From Sphingomonas sp. BK580 (lineage in GTDB: Bacteria; Pseudomonadota; Alphaproteobacteria; Sphingomonadales; Sphingomonadaceae), in assembly GCF_014194975.1 (NCBI RefSeq), contig NZ_JACIAY010000010.1, forward strand, positions 118,574 to 182,573: a stretch of DNA of 64,000 nt, read 5' to 3'. The position numbers were made by a program, and so were the translations under genes. Shown here piece after piece: positions 15,352 to 24,765 of this stretch. The notes below the pieces were generated by a model that made no database searches, had not been told where the DNA came from, and saw only the letters and a program-made list of their open reading frames with translations. Positions within the stretch are counted from its first letter, which is position 1; the number at the start of each line of letters is the position of its first letter.

Positions 15352-15569
15352 GCCGTTCGCCCTCATCGGCGAACGCCCAAGGAGTGACTGCATTGCTGGA
15401 CATGACCGCCTATCGCGGTGATCGGTCCGGTGGTTGCCGACCCTTCGCGTAAGACGTCCCACGACGTGAGCGCAGGTCGGCTTTCGCCGGCCCCGCACCT
15501 CGACACAGAACTGACGAGACCAGGATGCGCGTGGTGCTGCCGCGCGTCCGATGCCATTGTGGGACTATC

Positions 15570-17519
15570 ATGGACGAACATGCGATTGTCCAAAGCATGC
15601 TGCTCCGGGTGGCGGGCGGCGTGCCCGCGACGGCGCCGCTGGCCAGGGCGGTGCTGGAATGGGCGCAGCCGCACGCCGAATGGCTGGTGCCAGCGTGCGA
15701 AGACGAACTGACCTGGGACGTGCTGCTGGCCGGGGTGGCGGAGCCGCGCTTGGCCTCGGTCCGGCCGCAGGTGCTGGAACTGGCGGATGCGCTGGCGGAG
15801 TTGCTGGTGCTGGCGCCGTTCGACGCCGCGCTCTTGCGGCTGATGGTGGCGTGCGACCGTCTCCCGCGCGTCGGTGCGCTCGCGCGAGTGGCAAGCCGCC
15901 ACGGCCATGACCTGCCGCTGCTGCTGGGCGAACTCGCCGGAGCCGCGCCGCACGAGGCGGACCGAGCCGTCCGGCGCAGCGTGCCCGTTCGGCTCGATCT
16001 GGCGAGCTTCGTCGCGAACCGGCAGGGCGAGGTCGAGGTTAACATCCGCTGGACGCTGGAGCGGCTGCTCGATCGCGCGCCGGCTGGCGGCGAGGCGATG
16101 CTCGACGCGCTCGTCGGCCAGCGGCAGCCGGCGACGCTGTCGCTTGCCGACTTCGGGCATGTCGCGGACGCCGACTTCCTCGTCCGCCTGCTGGCCGGCG
16201 CGCTCGCCGAGGGAGCGGCAGGCGTCAACATCCTGATCCACGGCCCGCCCGGCACCGGCAAGACCGAGCTCGCCCGCACGCTCGCCGCGGCGGCCGGCGC
16301 GGCGCTCCACGCGGTCGGCGAGGCGGACGAGGACGGCGAGGAGCCGAACCGCTGGGAGCGGGTCGCCGCGCTCGGCTTGGCGCAGCGGCTGCTCGCCGGC
16401 CGCAAGGGTGCGGTGCTCCTGTTCGACGAGATGGAGGACCTGATCGGCGACGCACGCCCCTCGGGCGGCGACTGGTTCGCCAAGCGCGAGGGCAGCAAGG
16501 TGTTCGTCAACCGGTTGCTGGAGGCGAACCCGGTCCCGGTGATCTGGACCACCAACGCGCTCGGCAACATCGACGGCGCGATCCTGCGACGGATGAGCTT
16601 CGTCCTGAAGCTCGACCTGCCGTCGCGCCGCGCCGCACAGGCGATGCTGGAGCGGGTCGCGGCGGACGAGCGGGTGCTCCCGGGTGAGCACTTCGGCACG
16701 TTGCTGGATGCTGCGCCCGAGACCGCGACGGTGCTTCGCGTCGCCGCGCGTGCAGGTCGGCTTGCGGGCGAGGCGGATGGCGGCACGCGGGCGGCGGAGG
16801 CACTTGTTCGCGCGCTCCGGGGCGGCGCGATGCCGGCGCCCGGTGCGCCTGCTTTCGACCTCGACCTGTTCGAGACCGATCTTGCCTTCGACCGCCTGAT
16901 CGCAGGCATGAACGAGGCGGCGGACGTGTCGCTGCTCCTCACCGGCGCGCCCGGGACGGGCAAGACCGCCTTCGCGCACCACCTCGCCCGCGCCGTGGAC
17001 CGGCCGCTGCTGGTCAAGCGCGCGTCCGACCTGCTGTCCAAGTGGGTCGGAGAGACCGAGGCGCAGATCGCCGACGCCTTCGCCGAGGCACGCCGGCGCG
17101 AGGCGGTGCTGCTCTTCGACGAGGCGGACTCGCTCCTGTTCGACCGCACCACAGCGCGGACGAGCTGGGAGGTCGGGCAGGTCAACGAGCTGCTGACCTG
17201 GCTCGACCGCCACCCACTGCCTGTGATTGCGGCGACCAACCACGAACACCGGCTCGATCCTGCAACGCTGCGTCGCTTCGTGTTCAAGCTGCGCCTCGCG
17301 CCACTCGGTCGGGAGCGGGCGGCGCGCGCGTTCGAGCGGTTCTTCGGGACTTCGGCTCCGGCAGCGTTAGCGGAAGTCGACGGTCTCACCCCCGGCGACT
17401 TTGCTGTAGTAGCCCGCCAGCTCCGCTTTGCGCCGGCCAGAGGTGCGGAGGATCTGGTAGGACGCTTGCGGCTTGAGGCGGCCGCGAAGCCATCCTTGTC
17501 GGTCAAGATCGGGTTTTAA
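15570..17519 (+). CDS. Double-AAA ATPase linked to RNA repair
   Basis: About 649 residues with two AAA+ modules after a roughly 210-residue helical N-terminal domain. The first Walker A is GPPGTGKTEL near residue 224, with Walker B VLLFDEMEDL near 285 and TTNA sensor near 328. The second Walker A is GAPGTGKTAF near 457, with Walker B VLLFDEADSL near 513 and ATNHEHRLD near 553. Each module has an arginine-rich R-R-F/M finger segment. The start is uncertain: ATG 15570 is used, and ATG 15525 adds 15 cysteine/arginine-rich residues. It lies 250 bases after rtcA on the same strand. The likely role is remodelling of Rsr-RNA or damaged ribonucleoprotein, inferred from context only. Confidence 0.85.
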   Translation: MDEHAIVQSMLLRVAGGVPATAPLARAVLEWAQPHAEWLVPACEDELTWDVLLAGVAEPRLASVRPQVLELADALAELLVLAPFDAALLRLMVACDRLPRVGALARVASRHGHDLPLLLGELAGAAPHEADRAVRRSVPVRLDLASFVANRQGEVEVNIRWTLERLLDRAPAGGEAMLDALVGQRQPATLSLADFGHVADADFLVRLLAGALAEGAAGVNILIHGPPGTGKTELARTLAAAAGAALHAVGEADEDGEEPNRWERVAALGLAQRLLAGRKGAVLLFDEMEDLIGDARPSGGDWFAKREGSKVFVNRLLEANPVPVIWTTNALGNIDGAILRRMSFVLKLDLPSRRAAQAMLERVAADERVLPGEHFGTLLDAAPETATVLRVAARAGRLAGEADGGTRAAEALVRALRGGAMPAPGAPAFDLDLFETDLAFDRLIAGMNEAADVSLLLTGAPGTGKTAFAHHLARAVDRPLLVKRASDLLSKWVGETEAQIADAFAEARRREAVLLFDEADSLLFDRTTARTSWEVGQVNELLTWLDRHPLPVIAATNHEHRLDPATLRRFVFKLRLAPLGRERAARAFERFFGTSAPAALAEVDGLTPGDFAVVARQLRFAPARGAEDLVGRLRLEAAAKPSLSVKIGF

Positions 17520-17773
17520 CCGATGATCCGGTGATCTCAGCCGAGGGTGTAGCTTGGGCGTGATTGCCGAGTCTGAACGAGTGTCTGGTTTCCGGTGCCG
17601 CTCAAACGCGTGTGGACCTCCGACTCTAAGTTCCCTGAGCTGAGATCGTATTAATGCGTTCGAGCACGTTAGCTCTCGTGACTCCATTCCGGGCTCGTCA
17701 GGTTGTGAAAGCTAACGGTAGCCGGCGTTGACATCGATCAAGGCCTGCAACACCACGCCAACGTGATGATCGC

Positions 17774-18670
17774 ATGATGCGCCTGCGGCATATCGAGGTT
17801 TTCCACGCGGTCTACTCGGCCAGGTCGGTCAGCGCAGCGGCGCGTGCGCTCCACGTGTCGCAGCCATCCGTAACCAAGGTGCTGCAACACGCCGAGCAGG
17901 TGCTCGGCTTCCCGCTGTTCGAGCGGATCAAGGGCAAAATGGTGCCCACTGCCGACGCGCACGCGCTGTTCGACGACGCCGCCGCGATCCAGGACGGCGT
18001 CCATCTCATGCAGCAGCGCGCGCGCAACCTGCGACGCGGCCGCGACACCACGCTGCGGCTGTCGACGCTGCCCTCGCTCGGGCTGGGCGCGATCCCGCGG
18101 GCGGTGGCGCGCTTCCTCGAGCGCCACCGCGAGGTGCGTTTCGAGCTCCACACCATCCACACCGCCGACATCGCGCGCAACCTGCTCGAGGGCGAGAGCG
18201 ACATCGTGATCAGCTATCACCGCCCGCGCGGTGCGGCGTTGCAGAGCCTGCGCGTCGGCCGCGGCGAGATGGTGCTCCTCTACCGCGCCGGGGCGCTGCG
18301 CGACCCGCCCGCGCGCGTGCCGCTCGACCGGCTCGCCGGCCTGCCCTTCGTCTCGACCGTCGACAGCGGGCCGCAGGGGCAGATGTTGCTCGCCGCGCTG
18401 GAGCAGCACGACGTCCAGCTAGACGAGGTCGCCGCGGCGCGCACCTTCTTCGTCGCCGCCGCGCTGGTCGAGGCCGGCGTCGGCGTGACCGTGGTCGACA
18501 GCTACACGGCGGGCACGGCGGTGGCGCAGGGACTGGAGAGCCGTCCGCTCGATCCCCCGATCGCGTTCGACGTCTACGCGCTCTATCCCGAGAACCGCCC
18601 GCCCGGCGCGCTGGCGGCGACCTTCCTCGACCACCTGATCGCGAGCCTCGCGGCAGACCTAAGACCATAG
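17774..18670 (+). CDS. LysR-family regulator
   Basis: A 298-residue LysR-type regulator. The N-terminal winged helix-turn-helix (residues 1-60) reads RHIEVFHAVYSARSVSAAARALHVSQPSVTK in two recognisable halves. Residues 90-290 form the periplasmic-binding-protein-like effector domain (STLPSLGLGAIPRAV). The gene precedes, in the same direction, a TonB receptor and an S9 peptidase, which it probably controls in response to a peptide or amino-acid ligand. The 252-base gap to the receptor would hold the promoter. It is separated from the AAA ATPase gene by 254 bases, so it is not part of the repair operon. Confidence 0.9.
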   Translation: MMRLRHIEVFHAVYSARSVSAAARALHVSQPSVTKVLQHAEQVLGFPLFERIKGKMVPTADAHALFDDAAAIQDGVHLMQQRARNLRRGRDTTLRLSTLPSLGLGAIPRAVARFLERHREVRFELHTIHTADIARNLLEGESDIVISYHRPRGAALQSLRVGRGEMVLLYRAGALRDPPARVPLDRLAGLPFVSTVDSGPQGQMLLAALEQHDVQLDEVAAARTFFVAAALVEAGVGVTVVDSYTAGTAVAQGLESRPLDPPIAFDVYALYPENRPPGALAATFLDHLIASLAADLRP

Positions 18671-18922
18671 CGCGCGGCTATGGCGTGCCACCGGGATAAC
18701 ATCGGACAATAGTCTTTCCCTTTCGGGCCGTTCGACGCAAGAACGTGTCACACAGATCGGGAGCGGTGACAGATACGCTCGCCCGGGCATCTCGCGATGC
18801 GCTCGGGCGCGCCGTCACCATGCCCGGCCGCGCGCCGCCAGCGGCCGCACCGCCCGCCACCGGGCTTTCCGCAGGGAGAACGACGACGCGCCGCGCGAGC
18901 GGCCACGCAAAGGGGTTTGTTG

Positions 18923-21721
18923 ATGTTGTACGTAAGTTTGTTCCGCCGCGCGCTCGCGGCGGGCGGCAGCGCGCTCGCGCTGTCCGCCACGCTCGCCGCG
19001 CCGGCGCTCGCGCAGTCGGCCGCGCCAGCGGCGGCCGCTGCCGATGCCGGCATCGACCCGGCCACCACCTCCGTCTCCGCCACGCCCGATCAGGCGAGTG
19101 CGCTAGATCAACGCGACGCTGCCGGGCAGGACGTCGTCGTCACCGGGTCGCGCATCGATCGCGCGGGTTACGACGCGCCCACACCCACGCTGCGAGTCAC
19201 CGCGACCGACCTGAGCGTCGGCGGCCGGCCCAACGTTGCCGCGGCGCTCAACGACCTGCCGCAGTTCCGCGCCACCACCTCGGCGCAGACCACCGGCACC
19301 AACACCGGCGCGGGCACCGCCCCGGTCGACCTGCGCGGGCTCGGCACCAGCCGCACCCTGGTGCTGCTCGACGGGCGCCGCTTCGCCAGCGACAACGACC
19401 TCAACACGATCCCGACGGTGCTGATCAAGAGCGTCGACGTGGTCACCGGCGGCGCCTCGGCCGCGTGGGGCTCGGGCGCGGTCGCGGGCGTGGTCAACGT
19501 CAGCATCGACGACCGTTTCAACGGGCTGCGGCTCGGCGCGCAGGCGGGCATCTCCTCGTTCAACGACGCCGCCGAGCGCCGCTTCGAGGGCGCGTTCGGC
19601 GCCGCGTTCGCGGGCGGGCGCGGCCACGTGCTGGTCGGCGGCGAGTATCTCGACAATGACGGCGTGGTGCCCAAGGTCAGCCGGCCGCGGATCGGCCGCT
19701 GGGCCACCGTGGCCGACGGCGCCGGACGCTTCGTGCTCGCGCCCGACGTCGGCTTCTCCAACGCGGCCTATGGCGGGCTGATCATGTCGGGGGTGCTCGC
19801 CGGCGACGCCTTCAACCCCGACGGCACGCTGCGCCGCTTCGACGGCGGCACCGTGCGCGGCACCAACTCGATCGGCGGCGAGGGACCGTCCAACGACGAC
19901 CTCAGCCCGCTGGTGACGCCGCAGCGCCGCTACAATGGCCTGGCGCGCGTCAGCTACGAGCTATCGGACGCGGTGAAGGCGACCGCCGAGGTGCGCCACT
20001 CGCGCATGTACAACAACTACATCTGGTTCGGCGATCACAACCGCAGCAGTGCCACGAGCGGGCTGCGGATCGGCAGCGACAACGCCTTCCTACCGGCGGC
20101 GGTGCGCGAGCAGATGGCGGCGGCGGGGCAGACGAGCTTCTTCCTCGGCCGCTTCAACAACGACTTCGCTTACTCGACGATCGACTTCGAGCGCGAGACC
20201 ACGCAGGCGACGCTGGCGCTGGACGGCACGATCGGCACCCGGCTGCGCTGGAGCGCCTATTACACCCACGGCGCGTTCCAGAACAACATCGACACGCCGG
20301 GCTTCATCCTGACGCAGAACTATGCCCAGGCGGTCGACTCGATCGTCAGCCCGACAACGGGCCAGCCGATCTGCCGCGTCGCGCTGACCGACCCGGGCAC
20401 CGCCTGCGTGCCGATCAACCTGTTCGGCGAGGGCGCGCCGTCCGCCGCGGCGGCGGCCTATGTCACCGGCACGCCGATGTCGCGCTCGACCACCAAGCTC
20501 GACGTCACCGGCTTCTCGCTGCGCGGCGAGCCGTTCGCGCTGCCCGCGGGCGACGTCTCGTTCGCGGCCGGGTTCGAGGCGCGCAAGGAGCAGATCGACA
20601 CGCGCGTCGGCGCGCTCGACCTGGCGCGCGCCTTCACCTCGTTCAGCTTCTCGCCGCTGGCGGGCGCGTTCACGGTGAAGGAGGCGTTCGGCGAGCTGCT
20701 GGTGCCGCTGATCCACGACACGCCGCTGCTGCGCCGGCTCGAGCTCAACGGCGCGGTGCGCGTCAGCGACTATAGCACGACCGGCTCGATCTGGTCGTAC
20801 AAGCTGGGTGGCACCAACGAGTTCTTTCCCGGGCTGCGCGGCCGCGCGACCTACTCGCGCGACATCCGCTCGGCCAGCCTGTCCGAGCTCTTCACCCAAT
20901 CGACGATCGGCTACAACAACCTGACCGACCCGCAGACCGGGCAGAGCGTCTACGTCCAGAACATTGGCGGCGGGAACGTCGCGCTGCGCCCGGAGGTGGC
21001 GAACACCTTCACTGGCGGCGTAACCTGGTCGCCCGCGTCGGTCGCCGGGCTCAACCTGACGGTCGACTATTACGATATCCGGATCGACGACGTGATCACC
21101 ACGATCGCGCCGCAGGACCTGGTAACGCGCTGCTTCGCCGGCAACCTCGACCTGTGCTCGCGGATCGACCGCGACGCCGCGGGCACGTTGGTCCGCACCC
21201 GCTCCACCTTCGTCAACCTGTCGCAGTACCAGACCAACGGGATCGACGCCGAGCTGTCGTACCTGCTGCCGCTCAGCCGGCTCGGGGTCGAGAGCGGCGG
21301 GCGGCTGCGCTTCCGCCTGCTCGGCACCTGGGTCGACGGGCTCAGCACCGACGACGGTGTCAGCCAGATCGAGTACGTCCGCTCGCAGGGCTACTCCTTC
21401 GGGCTGGGCGTGCCGAAGTGGCGGGTCAACGGCGCGATCGGTTACGACGACAAGACCTACTCCGCCGAGCTGCGCGCGCGCTACATCTCGCCGGGCGAGT
21501 ATAACCTGACTCAGGACATCGCCAACGGCCATATCGGCGCCTACACCTATGTCGACCTGCAGCTCGCCGCGCGCATACCGGTGACGAGCGGGCCGTCGCT
21601 CGAGGTCTACGCCAACGCGAGCAACCTGTTCGACAAGGCACCGCCGATGGGCTCGCTCTACTCGCCTTACTATGACGTGATCGGCCGCTACGTCACGGTC
21701 GGCGCTCGCGTCCGCTTCTGA
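18923..21721 (+). CDS. TonB-dependent outer-membrane receptor (peptide-use locus)
   Basis: A 932-residue outer-membrane receptor. It has a signal peptide (residues 1-32, ending AAPALAQS), then the TonB-box-like DVVVTGSRID and a plug domain (about 70-190, with VDLRGLGTSRTLVLLDGRR and VTGGASAAWGSGAVAGVVN). A 22-strand barrel ends in VTVGARVRF with the required terminal phenylalanine. I chose ATG 18923. The open frame continues 42 codons upstream but is arginine/proline-rich and not signal-like. AGGGG precedes the start. Its class (large, no STN domain) and the following S9 peptidase suggest uptake of peptides. That substrate is an inference. Confidence 0.9.
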   Translation: MLYVSLFRRALAAGGSALALSATLAAPALAQSAAPAAAAADAGIDPATTSVSATPDQASALDQRDAAGQDVVVTGSRIDRAGYDAPTPTLRVTATDLSVGGRPNVAAALNDLPQFRATTSAQTTGTNTGAGTAPVDLRGLGTSRTLVLLDGRRFASDNDLNTIPTVLIKSVDVVTGGASAAWGSGAVAGVVNVSIDDRFNGLRLGAQAGISSFNDAAERRFEGAFGAAFAGGRGHVLVGGEYLDNDGVVPKVSRPRIGRWATVADGAGRFVLAPDVGFSNAAYGGLIMSGVLAGDAFNPDGTLRRFDGGTVRGTNSIGGEGPSNDDLSPLVTPQRRYNGLARVSYELSDAVKATAEVRHSRMYNNYIWFGDHNRSSATSGLRIGSDNAFLPAAVREQMAAAGQTSFFLGRFNNDFAYSTIDFERETTQATLALDGTIGTRLRWSAYYTHGAFQNNIDTPGFILTQNYAQAVDSIVSPTTGQPICRVALTDPGTACVPINLFGEGAPSAAAAAYVTGTPMSRSTTKLDVTGFSLRGEPFALPAGDVSFAAGFEARKEQIDTRVGALDLARAFTSFSFSPLAGAFTVKEAFGELLVPLIHDTPLLRRLELNGAVRVSDYSTTGSIWSYKLGGTNEFFPGLRGRATYSRDIRSASLSELFTQSTIGYNNLTDPQTGQSVYVQNIGGGNVALRPEVANTFTGGVTWSPASVAGLNLTVDYYDIRIDDVITTIAPQDLVTRCFAGNLDLCSRIDRDAAGTLVRTRSTFVNLSQYQTNGIDAELSYLLPLSRLGVESGGRLRFRLLGTWVDGLSTDDGVSQIEYVRSQGYSFGLGVPKWRVNGAIGYDDKTYSAELRARYISPGEYNLTQDIANGHIGAYTYVDLQLAARIPVTSGPSLEVYANASNLFDKAPPMGSLYSPYYDVIGRYVTVGARVRF

Positions 21722-21727
21722 TCCCTA

Positions 21728-21754
21728 ACCGTCGCCGTCCTCGGCGGCGACGGT
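21728..21754 (+). terminator. Intergenic hairpin, receptor/peptidase
   Basis: Perfect 10-base-pair stem ACCGTCGCCG/CGGCGACGGT with a 7-base loop in the 53-base gap between receptor and peptidase genes. There is no strong T run. It may lower downstream expression or protect the receptor mRNA. Confidence 0.5.
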
Positions 21755-21774
21755 ACTCTTCCCGGAGACCTGCC

Positions 21775-23766
21775 ATGCGGCCGCTGCGCCCAGTTCTGTT
21801 CGCCACCGCGCTCCTCCTCCCGCTCGCAGCCGCCGCGCAGGCGGGCGATCCCGGCGCGATGCCCGGCGCCACCCTGGCCAAACCGGCGGCGATCGTCGCC
21901 GACGGGGTGCCGGCCATCCCGGTCGCGCTCGCCGAGGCGACCCGCCCCTATCTCCAGACGCGGCGCGCGCAGTTCCTCGGCTGGAACGACGCCGACCGTT
22001 CGATGCTGATCCGCACCCGCTTCAGCAGCACCGATCAGGTGCACCGCGTCGCCGCGCCGCTCGCGTCGCGGCACCAGCTCAGCTTCGAGGATGAGCCGAT
22101 CCTCGCCGCGACGCTGGCGCCCGGCCGCGCCGACGCGCTGGTGGTGCAGAAGGATGTCGGCGGCGGTGAATTCTATCAGCTTTACCGCCTCGCCGATGGC
22201 CGGCTTGCGCTGCTGACCGACGGCAAGAGCCGGAACTGGTTCGGCGCCTGGAGCCGCGACGGCGCGCTGGTCGGCTATTCCTCGACGCGGCGCAATGGCG
22301 CCGACAGCGACCTCTACGTGATCGACCCGCGCGACCGCGCCAGCGACCGCCGCGTCGCGCAGGTGCGCGGCGGCGGCTGGAACATCGCCGATTTCTCAAG
22401 CGACGGGCGCCGCGCGCTGGTGCTCAACCGCCAGTCGATCAACAAGGCCGACCTCTACGAGCTCGACCTCGCCTCGGGCACCCTCCGCGCGCTCACCGAC
22501 GTGAAAGCGCAGGTGTCGTACGAGCATCCGCGCTACGGCGCCGGTGGCGCCATCTGGGTCGTGTCCGACGCTGGCGGCGCCGACTTCCTGCGGCTCGGCC
22601 GGCTCGACGAGCGTGGCCGCTTCACCGCGGTAACGCGCGAGCCGCGCTGGGACGTGAGCGACTATGCGCTGTCACCCGACGGCGCGACGATCGCCTATGC
22701 CGTCAACGAGGCGGGGATCAGCCGGCTGCGTGTGCTCGACGTCGCCGGCGGGACGGTGCGGCCGGTGACCGGTCTGCCCGAGGGCGTCATTCCGTACAGC
22801 ATCGGCCCGGCGCTGGAGATCTCCCCCTGGGGTGTGATCGGGCTGAGTATCGGGTCGGCGCGCGTGCCCGGCGATGCCTTCGCGGTGGATGCGAGGACGC
22901 TGGCCGTTACACGCTGGACCGACAGCGAGGCGGGCGGACTTGATCCAGCCAACAACGCGGCGCCGCAGCTGGTCGAAGTTAAGAGCTTTGACGGCGAGAC
23001 CGTGTCGGGGTTCCTCTACCGGCCCGACGCACGTCGTTTCCCGGGCAAGCGGCCGCTGGTGGTGGATATCCACGGCGGCCCCGAGGGCCAGACCCGGCCC
23101 GACTTCCTGGGCGCCGACAATTACCTGCTCAACGAGCTCGGCGTGGCGCTGTTCTACCCCAACGTGCGCGGCTCGTCGGGCTTCGGCAAGCGCTTCGTCA
23201 ATCTCGACAACGGCCCGGACCTGCGCGAAAATTCGGTGCGCGACGTCGGCGCCTTCCTCGACGCGCTCGAGCGTGACCCGGCGCTGGACCCGGCGCGTTT
23301 TGCGGTGACCGGCGTCTCCTATGGCGGCTACATGTGCTACGCCAGCGCGATCCGCTACGCGGCGCGGTTCAAGGGCGCGAACTGCTATGTCGCGATCTCA
23401 AACTTCGTCACCTTTCTCGAGAACACGCAGAGCTATCGCCGCGACCTGCGCCGCGTCGAATATGGCGACGAGCGCGATCCCCGCCAGCGCGCCAAGCTCA
23501 CCGCGATCTCGCCGCTCACCAGCGTCGACAAGATCACCATGCCGCTGCTGGTGGCGACCGGCGGCAACGACCCGCGCGTGCCCAAGTCGGAGGCCGACCA
23601 GATGATCGCGGCGGTGCGCGGCCGCGGTGGCACGGCCTGGCACCTGATCGCGCGGAACGAGGGACATGGCTTCCGCAAGAAGGAGAACAGCGACTATTAC
23701 TTCAACACGTCAATGTTGTTCTGGCAGACAACGTTACTTGCAGGGTCTGCCGATCCGACACGTTAA
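21775..23766 (+). CDS. Secreted S9-family prolyl oligopeptidase-like peptidase
   Basis: A 663-residue serine peptidase of family S9 (dipeptidyl/acylaminoacyl peptidase type). Signal peptide residues 1-22 (LFATALLLPLAAAAQAG) send it to the periplasm. Residues about 50-390 form a beta-propeller with repeated strand patterns. The alpha/beta-hydrolase domain carries the nucleophile in GVSYGGYM (Ser about 517), the aspartate in GGNDPRVP (about 600) and the histidine in NEGHGF (about 632). The oxyanion segment DIHGGPEGQ is present. GGAGA precedes the ATG. It lies 53 bases behind the TonB receptor, fitting import followed by hydrolysis of peptides. Confidence 0.93.
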   Translation: MRPLRPVLFATALLLPLAAAAQAGDPGAMPGATLAKPAAIVADGVPAIPVALAEATRPYLQTRRAQFLGWNDADRSMLIRTRFSSTDQVHRVAAPLASRHQLSFEDEPILAATLAPGRADALVVQKDVGGGEFYQLYRLADGRLALLTDGKSRNWFGAWSRDGALVGYSSTRRNGADSDLYVIDPRDRASDRRVAQVRGGGWNIADFSSDGRRALVLNRQSINKADLYELDLASGTLRALTDVKAQVSYEHPRYGAGGAIWVVSDAGGADFLRLGRLDERGRFTAVTREPRWDVSDYALSPDGATIAYAVNEAGISRLRVLDVAGGTVRPVTGLPEGVIPYSIGPALEISPWGVIGLSIGSARVPGDAFAVDARTLAVTRWTDSEAGGLDPANNAAPQLVEVKSFDGETVSGFLYRPDARRFPGKRPLVVDIHGGPEGQTRPDFLGADNYLLNELGVALFYPNVRGSSGFGKRFVNLDNGPDLRENSVRDVGAFLDALERDPALDPARFAVTGVSYGGYMCYASAIRYAARFKGANCYVAISNFVTFLENTQSYRRDLRRVEYGDERDPRQRAKLTAISPLTSVDKITMPLLVATGGNDPRVPKSEADQMIAAVRGRGGTAWHLIARNEGHGFRKKENSDYYFNTSMLFWQTTLLAGSADPTR

Positions 23767-23920
23767 GATGCACCTTGGCCATGGAGCCTGGATGTCCGAC
23801 CGCCCTCCCGGGTCTCAGGCAAGAAGGCGAGAGCGCAGAGAGCGACCAAAGCATCTCAGGGCGCGAGCGTGATCTCCTAATCCAAGCGTCACGCTTCACA
23901 TGAACACGGAGGAAACAGCC

Positions 23921-24013
23921 GTGGCACTTTGCCGATGGGCAAAGTGCCACGAGTGGTCAAACGGCGTCGGATCGAAGAAGGGGACTCACTCGCGAGTCCG
24001 ACTGCGCTTGTAA
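23921..24013 (+). CDS. Possible 30-codon leader peptide with a start-sequestering hairpin
   Basis: GTG start with a strong GGAGG (23908-23912) eight bases upstream, 30 codons, stop TAA at 24011-24013. Its first ten codons are also a perfect 13-base-pair hairpin (23921-23933 with 23938-23950, loop GATG), so the start codon would be buried in RNA structure. It is in the same frame as the next gene, whose ATG lies six bases after the TAA and has no ribosome site of its own. It could be a regulatory leader, or the 5' part of a longer gene broken by a stop. The peptide contains CRWAKCHEW. Confidence 0.35.
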   Translation: MALCRWAKCHEWSNGVGSKKGTHSRVRLRL

Positions 24014-24019
24014 TGTTCC

Positions 24020-24577
24020 ATGTTCCAGCACGACCTGTTTCCGCCCGAGCGGTGCGACGAGCAAGCCAAGCGTAGCGCCTCCCGCCCACTGCTTGACCTA
24101 CCCGCAATCCTTGAGCGATTGACCGCGTCTTGCGAGCGACCGCGCTACAGCTTTATGGTTCTGAACCTTATCGCTCAGGCCGGGGCGCGCAGCGGCTCGG
24201 CGGGACCGCATATCCACGAAGGCGATACAATCATCCCGATCCGCGACTGGCTTTGCGATGCCTTGTTGCCAATCGCGCAGCACGATCCTCGGCGGCTCGA
24301 TCTCTCCCAAAAGGTGCGTCGCGAGCTTGAGGCCGAGCGGGTTCTCCCTGTCGACCCGGAGCTTGCGCAACGCCTCGTGGACGAGACAGTGGGCGAACGT
24401 CTCCGTCGGTCGGGCCGTACCAACGTCAGTCGTGCCGTGTCAGAGCTCGTCCGCGCCGGCCTCGTCGCGCGGCACTATCAGGGCTACCGTGTCGATCATC
24501 GAAACCGCGGCGCTAAGCGGCAGGCGGTCTACACGGTCGTGCCAGAGGCACGGCGTGCGCTCGGATCTGGCAAGTGA
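24020..24577 (+). CDS. Hypothetical protein with winged-helix-like C-terminus
   Basis: A 185-residue soluble protein I do not recognise. The N-terminal third is basic and lacks a signal. Residues about 95-180 (LSQKVRREL, then LVDETVGERLRRSGRTNVSRAVSELVRAGLVARHYQGYR, described here as its two halves) look like a winged helix: a helix pair with a G-R-T-N turn, a recognition helix, then a beta wing. That suggests a DNA-binding or replication-type protein, without proof. The start ATG at 24020 lacks a Shine-Dalgarno sequence, and an upstream in-frame small ORF (23921-24013) might feed ribosomes to it. It stands alone between the peptidase and the convergent LysR gene. Confidence 0.6.
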   Translation: MFQHDLFPPERCDEQAKRSASRPLLDLPAILERLTASCERPRYSFMVLNLIAQAGARSGSAGPHIHEGDTIIPIRDWLCDALLPIAQHDPRRLDLSQKVRRELEAERVLPVDPELAQRLVDETVGERLRRSGRTNVSRAVSELVRAGLVARHYQGYRVDHRNRGAKRQAVYTVVPEARRALGSGK

Positions 24578-24765
24578 TCGAGCAGCGTTCGGTTGACCGG
24601 AAGACTCGCCGTCCGCTTTCCTTGTTGTTTCAGTGCCAGAGGGTGGCCACTCACGCCGAAGCACGACTGTTGCGAGCCGGCTGAACGAATGGCGGGATTT
24701 TGGAGCCGGATAGTTGGCGCTGAGTGACCGCTTATTGGTCAATGGAGCAACTCGGGCCGCGTAGT

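Noticed and set aside
23921..23950. Rho-independent terminator of the S9 peptidase gene
   Set aside because: The hairpin is perfect but has no T run and is preceded by a strong ribosome-binding site and start codon, so a regulatory leader is the better reading.
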